Shown: one piece after another, positions 56,493-64,000 of the stretch
Numbering within the stretch: the stretch's first letter is position 1
Layout of the letters: every line of letters begins with the position of its first letter
DNA from: Candidatus Nitrotoga sp. BS
Lineage (GTDB): Bacteria; Pseudomonadota; Gammaproteobacteria; Burkholderiales; Gallionellaceae
Length of the DNA stretch: 64,000 nt
Assembly: GCF_927797785.1 (NCBI RefSeq)
Contig: NZ_CAKMLL010000061.1
Coordinates: 44,733-108,732, forward strand
Direction: 5' to 3'
The notes under the pieces: model-generated
What the model saw: only the letters and a program-made list of their open reading frames with translations
The model's database searches: none
What the model was told of the DNA's origin: nothing
Made by a program: the position numbers and the translations under genes

Positions 56493-58451
56493 ATGGGCAA
56501 GATTATTGGTATTGACTTGGGCACCACGAACTCGTGTGTTGCTGTCATGGAAAACGGCAAATCCAAGGTGATTGAGAACGCTGAGGGTACGCGCACCACG
56601 CCTTCCATCATCGCTTACATGGAAGACGGCGAAGTACTGGTTGGCGCACCAGCCAAGCGGCAAGCAGTAACCAATCCAAAAAATACGCTATACGGTGTCA
56701 AGCGTCTGATCGGACGCCGTTTTGAAGAACCAATGGTGCAGAAGGATATGGGCATGGTGCCGTATCCCATTGTTAAGGCCAAGAACGGTGATGCATGGGT
56801 TAAGGTTCGCGACAAAGACATTTCCATTCCGGAAATTTCCGCACAAGTGCTCATGAAAATGAAAAAAACTGCCGAGGATTATCTGGGTGAGTCGGTCACT
56901 GAGGCGGTCATCACAGTGCCTGCCTACTTTAATGATAGTCAACGCCAGGCAACTAAGGACGCTGGCCGCATTGCCGGTTTGGAAGTAAAGCGCATCATTA
57001 ATGAGCCAACCGCAGCTGCGCTGGCATTTGGTATGGATAAGCAGGAAGGCGATCGCAAGATCGCAGTATATGACTTGGGCGGCGGCACTTTCGATATTTC
57101 CATCATCGACATCGCTGAAATTGACGGCGAGCACCAGTTCGAAGTGCTATCCACAAACGGTGACACTTTCCTCGGCGGCGAAGATTTTGACATGCGTGTA
57201 ATAGAATACCTGGTTGAGGAATTCAAGAAAGAAAGCGGCATCGACCTGAAGAAGGATATGTTGGCTCTGCAGCGCTTAAAAGACGCGGCTGAAAAGGCCA
57301 AAATTGAATTATCCTCCGCACAGCAAACTGAGGTGAACCTGCCTTACATCACGGCAGATGCCAGCGGGCCGAAACATCTGGCCATCAAAATGACCCGCGC
57401 CAAGCTTGAAAGCCTGGTGGAAGAATTAGTTGCGCGCACAATAGCTCCATGCAAGATTGCCATGAAAGATGCAGGTGTCTCCAATGCCGACATCGCCGAC
57501 GTGATTCTGGTGGGTGGACAAACACGGATGCCGATGGTGCAGGAGAAAGTCAAGGAATTCTTCGGCAAGGAAGCTCGTCGTGACGTGAACCCAGATGAAG
57601 CAGTGGCAGTGGGCGCGGCAATTCAGGGTGGCGTGCTACAAGGTGAAGTTAAAGATGTTCTACTACTGGATGTAACTCCACTCAGCCTGGGAATTGAAAC
57701 CTTGGGCGGCGTGATGACAAAGCTGATCAAGAAAAATACCACGATCCCAACCAAAGCCTCACAAATATTCTCTACTGCCGACGACAATCAAAATGCAGTG
57801 ACCATCCACGTATTGCAAGGTGAACGCGAAGTTGTTTCTGGAAATAAGAGCTTAGGGCAGTTCAACCTCTCCGACATCCCGCCCTCACCGAGAGGCATGC
57901 CGCAGATTGAAGTGACTTTCGACATTGATGCCAACGGAATTCTGCATGTAGGCGCAAAAGACAAAGCTACCGGTAAAGAATCCAAGATTACCATCAAGGC
58001 TAATTCCGGTTTGTCCGAAGCTGAAATTCAAAAAATGGTAGAGGATGCAGAAACTTATGCCGATGATGACCGCAAGGCAATCGAATTGGTTGCATCGCGT
58101 AATCAGCTGGATGCATTAATTCACTCCACGCAGAAATCCGTAAAGGAATATGGCGAACAACTGACTGAGGATGAAAAAGCTGCGGTAGAATCTGCGTTGA
58201 AAGAAGCTCAAGAAGTAGTGAAAGGCGACGACAAGGAAATTATAGACGCCAAAGCTGAAGCACTCTCCACTGCTGCGCATAAACTGTCAGAAAAGATGCA
58301 CGCCGCTGAAGCCAGCCAGTCCCACGAGCCTGGTGATCCTGGTGCACAAGCCGGTAGCAACAACGATGACAGCGATGTAGTAGATGCTGAGTTCACCGAA
58401 GTAAAAGATGAAAAAGTAAAAGATGAGAAGGTAAAAGACGAAAAAAAATAA
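56493..58451 (+). CDS. dnaK: Chaperone DnaK (Hsp70)
   Basis: 652-aa Hsp70. ATPase domain starts [32 protein letters not shown] and the adenosine-binding [11 protein letters not shown] segment are intact; the interdomain linker [15 protein letters not shown] precedes the substrate domain. Start at 56493 follows AAAGGAA; an in-frame extension to 56412 is not family-like. The C-terminal tail carries three tandem VKDEK units before the end (normal DnaK ends with one such EVKDDKK-like motif), encoded by near-repeats of 15 bp. Confidence 0.96.
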   Translation: MGKIIGIDLGTTNSCVAVMENGKSKVIENAEGTRTTPSIIAYMEDGEVLVGAPAKRQAVTNPKNTLYGVKRLIGRRFEEPMVQKDMGMVPYPIVKAKNGDAWVKVRDKDISIPEISAQVLMKMKKTAEDYLGESVTEAVITVPAYFNDSQRQATKDAGRIAGLEVKRIINEPTAAALAFGMDKQEGDRKIAVYDLGGGTFDISIIDIAEIDGEHQFEVLSTNGDTFLGGEDFDMRVIEYLVEEFKKESGIDLKKDMLALQRLKDAAEKAKIELSSAQQTEVNLPYITADASGPKHLAIKMTRAKLESLVEELVARTIAPCKIAMKDAGVSNADIADVILVGGQTRMPMVQEKVKEFFGKEARRDVNPDEAVAVGAAIQGGVLQGEVKDVLLLDVTPLSLGIETLGGVMTKLIKKNTTIPTKASQIFSTADDNQNAVTIHVLQGEREVVSGNKSLGQFNLSDIPPSPRGMPQIEVTFDIDANGILHVGAKDKATGKESKITIKANSGLSEAEIQKMVEDAETYADDDRKAIELVASRNQLDALIHSTQKSVKEYGEQLTEDEKAAVESALKEAQEVVKGDDKEIIDAKAEALSTAAHKLSEKMHAAEASQSHEPGDPGAQAGSNNDDSDVVDAEFTEVKDEKVKDEKVKDEKK

Positions 58452-58815
58452 CCTAAATTGAACGAGAGATGTCGAAACGCAATCATCGCGACTTTAAAAC
58501 TAGTTAATTAACTTTGATTCATACACATACGAGCAAAAAATTATCTAGGCGACATCTCTAGTTTCCTTTCCCAAAATATGATTAATTCGGCCTGATACAG
58601 CGATATTTACTCTTAGCTATCGCTGATATTGGCTCACTGTTAGAATTGAACACATCGTATCGATACATACTCGCCAGCCTAGTCTGTCGAAAAAACGATA
58701 ATGGATTGAATACAAAACAGATGCTATTTCTGGATTTATTATTAAATTAACGACCTTAACAATAAACCCATTATAGAAATCTTGAATCATTAACCCCTTA
58801 ACGCTTCATGCAAAA
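58452..58815 (+). other. dnaK-dnaJ intergenic region with hairpins
   Basis: 364 bp without gene. GAGATGTCG (58473) and CGACATCTC (58549) are inverted and 70 bp apart. CAGCGATA / TATCGCTG (58598-58605 and 58618-58625) form a small stem. No convincing sigma32 promoter for dnaJ was found, so it may be read from dnaK. Confidence 0.5.
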
Positions 58816-59946
58816 ATGAAAAAACGTGACTATTACGAAGTGCTAGGCGTCAACCATGACGCATCAGAAGAAGACATAAAGAAATCCTATCGCAAGCTGG
58901 CAATGAAGCACCATCCTGACCGTAATCCGGACAATCCCAAAGCAGAAGAGCGCTTCAAGGAAGCCAAAGAAGCTTATGAGACACTATCCGATTCTCAGAA
59001 GCGCGCCGGCTATGACCAGTATGGGCACGCCGCTGCCGATGCCGGCATGGGTGGAGGAGGATTCAGTGGTAGTTCAGCCGGCTCCCAGTTTGGCGACATT
59101 TTTGGCGACATTTTTGGCGCCGGAATGAGTGGGGCAAGCTCCCGCGGACACAACCAAATGCACCGTGGCGCCGACCTAAGCTACAATTTGGAAGTTACGT
59201 TGGAGCAGGCTGCACGCGGTACCGAAACGCAAATTCGCATACCGACCATGACCAAGTGCGATACCTGTCATGGCAGCGGTGCCAAGCCAGGCACGAACAC
59301 GACCACCTGTACCACTTGCGGCGGGCATGGACAAGTACGCATGCAACAGGGAGGATTTTTTTCTATCCAACAAACCTGTCCGCGCTGCCATGGCAGCGGC
59401 AAATCTATCATATCGCCGTGCGGCTCTTGCCACGGCACAGGTCGAATCAAGCAACATAAGACACTCTCTATAAAAATTCCGGCCGGCGTTGACAACGATG
59501 ACCGCATCCGTCTATCCGGCGAAGGCGAGCTTGGCAGCAACGGCGGTCCACCCGGCGACTTGTATGTAGTCATCCGCATCGCACAGCACACGGTATTCCA
59601 GCGCGACCACAATGATCTGCATTGCGAAATGCCGATCAGTTTTGTTGTTGCCGCGCTGGGTGGAGAAATTGAAATTCCCACGCTTGATGGTTCAGCACGC
59701 ATCAAGATTCCAGCTGAAACGCAATCCGGCAAAGTCTTCCGCCTTCGCGGTAAGGGAATCAAAGGAGTGCGCAGCGCAACCTTTGGCGATCTGCACTGCC
59801 ACGTAATGGTAGAAACCCCAGCCAACCTCACTGATCGTCAAAAAGAATTGCTACGTGAATTTGAGAGCATTAATGAAGGAGATAGCGAACGCCATAGCCC
59901 GCGTGCAAAATCTTGGATGAACAAGGTTAAAGAATTTTTCGGATAG
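58816..59946 (+). CDS. dnaJ: Chaperone DnaJ (Hsp40)
   Basis: 376-aa type I J-protein. J domain at 1-70 with HPD (KHHPDRNPD), Gly/Phe-rich region at about 75-120, four CxxCxGxG zinc-binding repeats ([32 protein letters not shown]) at about 150-215, then the C-terminal substrate domains. All motifs intact. Starts at the ATG of [12 protein letters not shown]. Stimulates DnaK ATPase and delivers substrates; last gene of the heat-shock cluster. Confidence 0.96.
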   Translation: MKKRDYYEVLGVNHDASEEDIKKSYRKLAMKHHPDRNPDNPKAEERFKEAKEAYETLSDSQKRAGYDQYGHAAADAGMGGGGFSGSSAGSQFGDIFGDIFGAGMSGASSRGHNQMHRGADLSYNLEVTLEQAARGTETQIRIPTMTKCDTCHGSGAKPGTNTTTCTTCGGHGQVRMQQGGFFSIQQTCPRCHGSGKSIISPCGSCHGTGRIKQHKTLSIKIPAGVDNDDRIRLSGEGELGSNGGPPGDLYVVIRIAQHTVFQRDHNDLHCEMPISFVVAALGGEIEIPTLDGSARIKIPAETQSGKVFRLRGKGIKGVRSATFGDLHCHVMVETPANLTDRQKELLREFESINEGDSERHSPRAKSWMNKVKEFFG

Positions 59947-60245
59947 TAAGTAAGTTTGTCACAAAGCTTTTTAAATAGCCGAATGCCGATAACACTGCTT
60001 AAGTGAGCTAAGGCGCACAAGAAGCTTTTTTTATAGTGTTCATCACTATGCATGCAAGTCACTTGCCATTTCTGCATCTTGACTATTGAGTCAGAAAATT
60101 TGAACTGGTGGCAGATTAGCAGTCTGCTTCCGAACGAATCCGATAATTACGCGATGCTCGGCAAGCTTTACCAAACAGGTCAATATTTCATGTTGAGTTT
60201 GATGCACAATGTAAACGTGCATTCCCAAGTGCAATAATTTTCTCC
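59947..60245. other. Intergenic stretch, no gene recognised
   Basis: About 300 bp between dnaJ and the hairpin near uup. Short frames on either strand lack ribosome sites or resemblance to known proteins. Confidence 0.4.
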
Positions 60246-60278
60246 GCACCACGCAAACTTACTCGCCCTGCGTGGTGC
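60246..60278 (-). terminator. Terminator-like hairpin downstream of uup
   Basis: GCACCACGCA (60246-60255) and TGCGTGGTGC (60269-60278), 13-nt loop, 14 bp beyond the uup stop; on the minus strand it is followed by GGAGAAAATTATT. Confidence 0.55.
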
Positions 60279-60291
60279 TGTCGATATAACC

Positions 60292-62196
60292 CTATCGGCT
60301 CTCCAACTCTTCCCAGCGTGCCATCAGTTGGAATAACTCATCCTCGATAATAACAGTGCGTTCTTGTAGCTGTTTGGCGTGGGTTGGATTATCACGGTAA
60401 AGATTGCCCGCACCCAAAGTGGCTGCAAGCTCTTCCTGCTCTTTTTCCAGGGACGCGATTCGCTGCGGAATCTGCTCTAGCTCACGCGCTTCTTTGAAGC
60501 TCAATTTGGTGATAGGTTTTAACTTAGCAGCTTCAGTCTGCGGCGATGGTTTGGCAGGTGCAGTTACACCAACAGGCTCACGCTGTGCGTCCTGCAGCTT
60601 TTTTACACGCACCCAATCTTCATAACCACCAACGTATTCCATCAATTTACCATCACCCTCGAAAGCGATGACCTGAGTCACCACGTTATCGAGGAAAGCA
60701 CGATCGTGGCTGACCAGAAATAGTGTGCCATCGTACTCGGCGAGCAGTTCTTCCAGCAACTCCATCGTTTCAATATCGAGGTCATTGGTCGGCTCATCCA
60801 GTACCAGAACATTAGCCGGGCGACTGAATAAGCGCGCCAGTAGCAAGCGGTTACGCTCACCACCGGACAAGCTTTTAACTGGTGAGCGGGCACGTTCCGG
60901 CGCGAATAAAAAATCGCCAAGATAGCTAATAATGTGCTTGCGTACACCGCCAATTTCAATAAAATCAGCACCCTGGCTGATAGTGTCGGCCAGCGTAGCC
61001 TCTTCATTCAGTTGCGCACGTAATTGATCAAAATACGCCACAGCCAACTTGGTACCCATCTGTACCTTACCGCTATCCGGGGCTAATTCGCCCAAAATAA
61101 TTTTGAGTAGCGTGCTCTTACCAGAGCCGTTGGGCCCTAACAAGCCAATCTTGTCGCCTCGCTGAATACGGCAGGAGAAATCTTTAATTACTTGCCTGTC
61201 ACCGAATGATTTGCTGATTTGCGACAGTTCCGCCACCAGCTTGCCGGATCGGTCGCCCGCCTCCAGATTCATTTCAACTTTACCCACACGCTCACGTCGC
61301 GCACTGCGCTCGCGCCGTAACTGCTCCAGCCGCCGCACCCGTCCTTCATTGCGCACGCCCCGCGCTTTGATGCCCTGACGTATCCATACTTCTTCCTGCG
61401 CCAGCACCTTATCGAACTTGGCATTGAGCACCACCTCGTCCTGCAACATCAACTCCTTGAAGCGCAGGTAAGCCGCAAAGTTACCGGGGAAACTGGAAAG
61501 ATTGCCACGATCTAGTTCGACTATACGAGTGGTAACGTTATCCAAAAAACGTCGGTCGTGGGTCACGAACAACACGCTGCCGCGAAAATTGTTCAGTAAG
61601 CCTTCCAACCATTCAATAGAAGAAAAATCAAGATGGTTAGTGGGCTCATCCAGGATCAACACATCCGGCTCAGCCACCAATGCCTGCGCCAATGCTACAC
61701 GCTTACGCACTCCCCCTGAGAGGTCACCCACTCGACTGTCGGCATTGAGCTCAAGACGCTGGATGGCAGTCTCAATACGCGCCTGCACCGCCCAACCGTT
61801 TTGTGCCTCAAGCTTTGTTTGCAGAGGTTGCATCGCCTCCAACAGACTTTCGTAATCGGCATCCGGTTCGGCAAGTTGATGCGACAAATGATGGTAATCG
61901 GTAATAATTTGTTGAAGTTCACCCAGCCCGCGCGCAACTTCGTCAAACACAGTTGCTTCTATATTTAATTCTGGTTCCTGGCTTACATAACAGATACGCA
62001 CACCGGGTGCACGCCATACGATCCCATCGTCTAACGCAGCTTGGCCGGCCAGTACTTTTAACATACTGGATTTACCGCCGCCGTTGCGCCCGATCATACC
62101 GACGCGTTCGCCTTCGTCCAGTTGGAAATTAACATGATCTAGCAGTGGTACATGGCCGTAAGCAAGCGCGGCCTTATCAAGAGTAATGTATGGCAT
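60292..62196 (-). CDS. uup: ABC-F ATPase Uup
   Basis: 634-aa duplicated ABC ATPase without membrane domains, of the ABC-F class that acts on ribosomes or branched DNA. First NBD: GRNGGGKSS Walker A, LSGGVRKRVALA signature and LILDEPTNHLD; second NBD: GPNGSGKST, LSGGERNRLLLARLF and LVLDEPTNDLD. Between them is the ABC-F linker (about 240-310, Arg-rich). The C-terminal coiled-coil domain (about 555-634) identifies Uup rather than EttA. Both sites look active. Confidence 0.92.
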   Translation of the reverse strand: MPYITLDKAALAYGHVPLLDHVNFQLDEGERVGMIGRNGGGKSSMLKVLAGQAALDDGIVWRAPGVRICYVSQEPELNIEATVFDEVARGLGELQQIITDYHHLSHQLAEPDADYESLLEAMQPLQTKLEAQNGWAVQARIETAIQRLELNADSRVGDLSGGVRKRVALAQALVAEPDVLILDEPTNHLDFSSIEWLEGLLNNFRGSVLFVTHDRRFLDNVTTRIVELDRGNLSSFPGNFAAYLRFKELMLQDEVVLNAKFDKVLAQEEVWIRQGIKARGVRNEGRVRRLEQLRRERSARRERVGKVEMNLEAGDRSGKLVAELSQISKSFGDRQVIKDFSCRIQRGDKIGLLGPNGSGKSTLLKIILGELAPDSGKVQMGTKLAVAYFDQLRAQLNEEATLADTISQGADFIEIGGVRKHIISYLGDFLFAPERARSPVKSLSGGERNRLLLARLFSRPANVLVLDEPTNDLDIETMELLEELLAEYDGTLFLVSHDRAFLDNVVTQVIAFEGDGKLMEYVGGYEDWVRVKKLQDAQREPVGVTAPAKPSPQTEAAKLKPITKLSFKEARELEQIPQRIASLEKEQEELAATLGAGNLYRDNPTHAKQLQERTVIIEDELFQLMARWEELESR

Positions 62197-62363
62197 TTAT
62201 AGTATATTTAGTTTAAGCGAAAAAATTGATGAAAAAACGAAAAATGTACTGGTCATAGCACAATAGAAAAAAATCTAAGCGCCAACACAGGTGTTCGGCA
62301 ACCTCGATAGAAATACGACGGACAAGAGTAACTTGGCAATCAAAATGTTACTGACAGGATTTT

Positions 62364-62900
62364 TCATGCTTTTCCAGCTGCCAACAATTTATTCAAATCC
62401 TCAATAATTTCTTTCGAATGATGCGAAGTTTCTACCTTGTCATACACCTTGCTAATTTTAGCTTGCGGGTCAATCAAAAAAGTATATCGCCGCGCCAACT
62501 TGAATAACCCAAGATTCCGCAGCACGCCATAACGCGTGGTCACCTCGGCGTTCTTGTCCGCCAGCAACGGAAATGGCAGAGCGTATTTCTTGGCAAAATC
62601 TGCATGACTCTTGCTGTCGTCCACGCTAACACCGGCCACCTGAACGCCGAGCTCGGTTAATTGATTCAAATCGTCACGAAAGTTGCATGCCTGTTCAGTG
62701 CAGTTAGGCGTATCATCTTTGGGGTAAAAATACAGCACTAGCCACTGGCCGTAAAAATCCGCCAATGTATAAATCTTTCCATTCTGGTCGGGCAGGTTGA
62801 AATTTGGTGCATCTGCTCCGATTTTTGGCACTATGCCCGCACGTGCAAGCTGGCTTGCTACCAGCAATGCCAATATGCTTAATAGACTAAATATTATCAA
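62364..62900 (-). CDS. bcp: Peroxiredoxin of the BCP/PrxQ type with membrane or signal segment
   Basis: Thiol peroxidase reducing hydroperoxides. Core motif YFYPKDDTPNCTEQACNFRDD carries the peroxidatic Cys and a second Cys five residues on, as in PrxQ. The N-terminus (residues 1-22, LLSILALLVASQLARAG) is hydrophobic and looks like a signal peptide, so the enzyme is probably periplasmic, unlike cytosolic Bcp. The start is uncertain: TTG at 62900 is the best in-frame codon, as no ATG precedes it before a stop. 178 aa. Confidence 0.85.
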   Translation of the reverse strand: MIIFSLLSILALLVASQLARAGIVPKIGADAPNFNLPDQNGKIYTLADFYGQWLVLYFYPKDDTPNCTEQACNFRDDLNQLTELGVQVAGVSVDDSKSHADFAKKYALPFPLLADKNAEVTTRYGVLRNLGLFKLARRYTFLIDPQAKISKVYDKVETSHHSKEIIEDLNKLLAAGKA

Positions 62901-63715
62901 TATCTTAATGCTACTCTCCCCATACTTAATTTTCAGACGAAGCTCCTAAACCACAGTAATAATTCGCCATAGCGACAACATAATCCCAACACCGTAATGA
63001 TACCAGCCGAACGCCACATCGTGCTTGCACTCAATTAAACAGAAGCCAACGATATAAATAGTCAAATAAATTGTCTGGATTTTCCGCACATGATTTATCC
63101 GAGCGAACTTTCTACAGAAGATTCGGAAAATAAATTTTGAAGAAGTTCAAGACGATTGAGCATGCAGGGTCAACGTACACAGAAAGTAGTTGCACGGTAA
63201 GTCTTCGGCTCTGCGAAAACCTGACTACCGGGCTTCCGGAGACATAGTTACATGCCATGCCCAGAAATGACTTATACCGTAATGGATAAACATGGCGCAA
63301 ATCACCTGTTATTCAATTTCTAATTTAATCAATCACTAACAATCCATTCCCAAGCACAATGGACTTGACCATTGGCGCATTGTTATGGAAAGTATGCATG
63401 ACTACTTCGAGCTGATCCTCCAGCACATCAAGACTTAGGAGTACTCGTGCGTCAGCATAGCTTGGCATAGTGGTCGGGCGTTTGGGAACCCAGCACCGAC
63501 GCACGTCGTTGATGCAGCCAAAAAACGCGCCTCGACCTGAAACATTAGTCGGATTGGTTCACTATTGGCACAGCCCTGGCGGATTTCGGCAGGTGTTTCG
63601 GGGAGTTTTTTTCCAGTCTTCCTGTACGACAGAATTGCTTTGCGGCTGCCTTTGGTCAGGTGCGAATTTGCGCCAGCTATGCCGATACAGCAATTTGTAC
63701 ACCGATGACAGCAGC
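62901..63715. other. Long stretch with no intact gene
   Basis: About 800 bp of low coding quality. Several frames of 60-85 codons are open but none has a start signal or known motif. It adjoins an IS200-like fragment and is probably gene and transposon debris. Confidence 0.4.
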
Positions 63716-63790
63716 ATCAAGCGCTCGTAAAGCATTTCACGTCTACACTTCGGAATGAATATCACCTGATATTTGCATTCCCATCTACTG
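63716..63790 (-). pseudogene. IS200/IS605-like transposase fragment
   Basis: Minus-strand frame reads CKYQVIFIPKCRREMLYERL, the N-terminal motif of IS200 TnpA (KYH.IF.PKYRR..L). Similarity ends after about 25 residues, so only a stub remains. Confidence 0.5.
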
Positions 63791-63864
63791 CCACCTCAGC
63801 CCAACCGGAGGGTTTCCTAATATTGGGTTAAAAAATGCAGCTGCCTTTATTGTGGCCCCCTCTG

Positions 63865-63999
63865 TCAAGACAATAATGTATCAAGTTTAAGATGGTCGCC
63901 TTTGACATGCAACCGAACGGTGCTGCCCCGGTTTCGTCCTTCTGTTTTTGTTTCTATTTCTACTTTTTCTCTTTTCTCTAAACGTATTTTTTCTACCTC
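63865..63999 (-). CDS. C-terminal end of an unidentified gene (5' end outside window)
   Basis: Open from the right edge on the minus strand to TGA at 63865-63867, 44 codons: a charged helix (EKIRLEKREKVEIE) followed by RNRGSTVRLHVKGDHLKLDT. No family recognised. The regular, highly charged sequence suggests real coding rather than chance, but the fragment is short. Confidence 0.4.
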   Translation of the reverse strand, partial: EVEKIRLEKREKVEIETKTEGRNRGSTVRLHVKGDHLKLDTLLS

Positions 64000-64000
64000 G

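Noticed and set aside
60052..60237. 61-codon plus-strand frame between dnaJ and uup
   Set aside because: No start signal and no recognised motif.

Overview
This window reads as a chromosomal segment of an autotrophic betaproteobacterium, probably of the Nitrosomonadales/Gallionellaceae type. The evidence is a RegB/RegA (PrrB/PrrA)-type redox two-component system divergent from a CbbR-type LysR regulator, a beta/gamma-type zipA-ligA pair, an S-methyl-5'-thioinosine phosphorylase, a HME-RND metal efflux operon and mixed, moderate base composition. The genus assignment is inference; no rRNA or tRNA gene is visible.

Layout. 0-7.4 kb: housekeeping. A partial fumC, then a minus-strand series zipA-ligA-galU-hpt-mtnP-def with short gaps and coupled starts. 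7.9-8.5 kb: two tiny CxxC redoxins behind a strong sigma70 promoter. 9.0-16.1 kb: radA, a Sel1-repeat protein, trhO, regA/regB-type genes and cbbR. 16.2-22.7 kb: an accessory block. It has an IS91 relic, then a chain of promoterless plus-strand genes separated by integron attC sites with no integrase in view (a CALIN-type array), ending in relics of a group II intron and a REP-associated transposase. Its cargo includes a TIR-domain protein, a broken RelE toxin with an intact Xre antitoxin, GFA and DUF1428 proteins, and a beta-propeller (Asp-box) gene coupled to a MoaD/ThiS-like gene.

22.7-30.0 kb: an SDR gene, a TolC-HlyD-ABC type I export operon whose ATPase domain has lost its catalytic motifs, a 149-bp MITE-like element and a truncated chemotaxis receptor. 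30.5-38.5 kb: a rearranged sugar-acid region. Two almost identical DUF1537 kinase genes flank glcF, a collapsed glcD/glcE remnant and a cysteine synthase pseudogene; beside them lie a transketolase-like TPP enzyme and a divergent IclR regulator. 38.7-47.7 kb: ppx, then a two-component system divergent from an RND metal efflux operon, with a palindromic double operator between them. 47.8-55.7 kb: a NYN-domain protein, queF, smc, REP/RAYT debris, a D-Ala-D-Ala endopeptidase and an MFS transporter. 55.7-62.9 kb: the heat-shock cluster grpE-dnaK-dnaJ with sigma32 promoter sequences, then uup and a bcp-type peroxiredoxin. The right end holds transposase debris and the C-terminus of an unidentified gene.

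The window shows repeated remodelling: cassette capture, a segmental duplication with a gene-conversion signature, a deletion fusing glcD to glcE, many transposase relics, and a gene order (zipA-ligA at 4.2-7.4 kb, smc at 49.2-52.7 kb in opposite orientation) that one inversion of about 45 kb would turn back into the classical smc-zipA-ligA operon.
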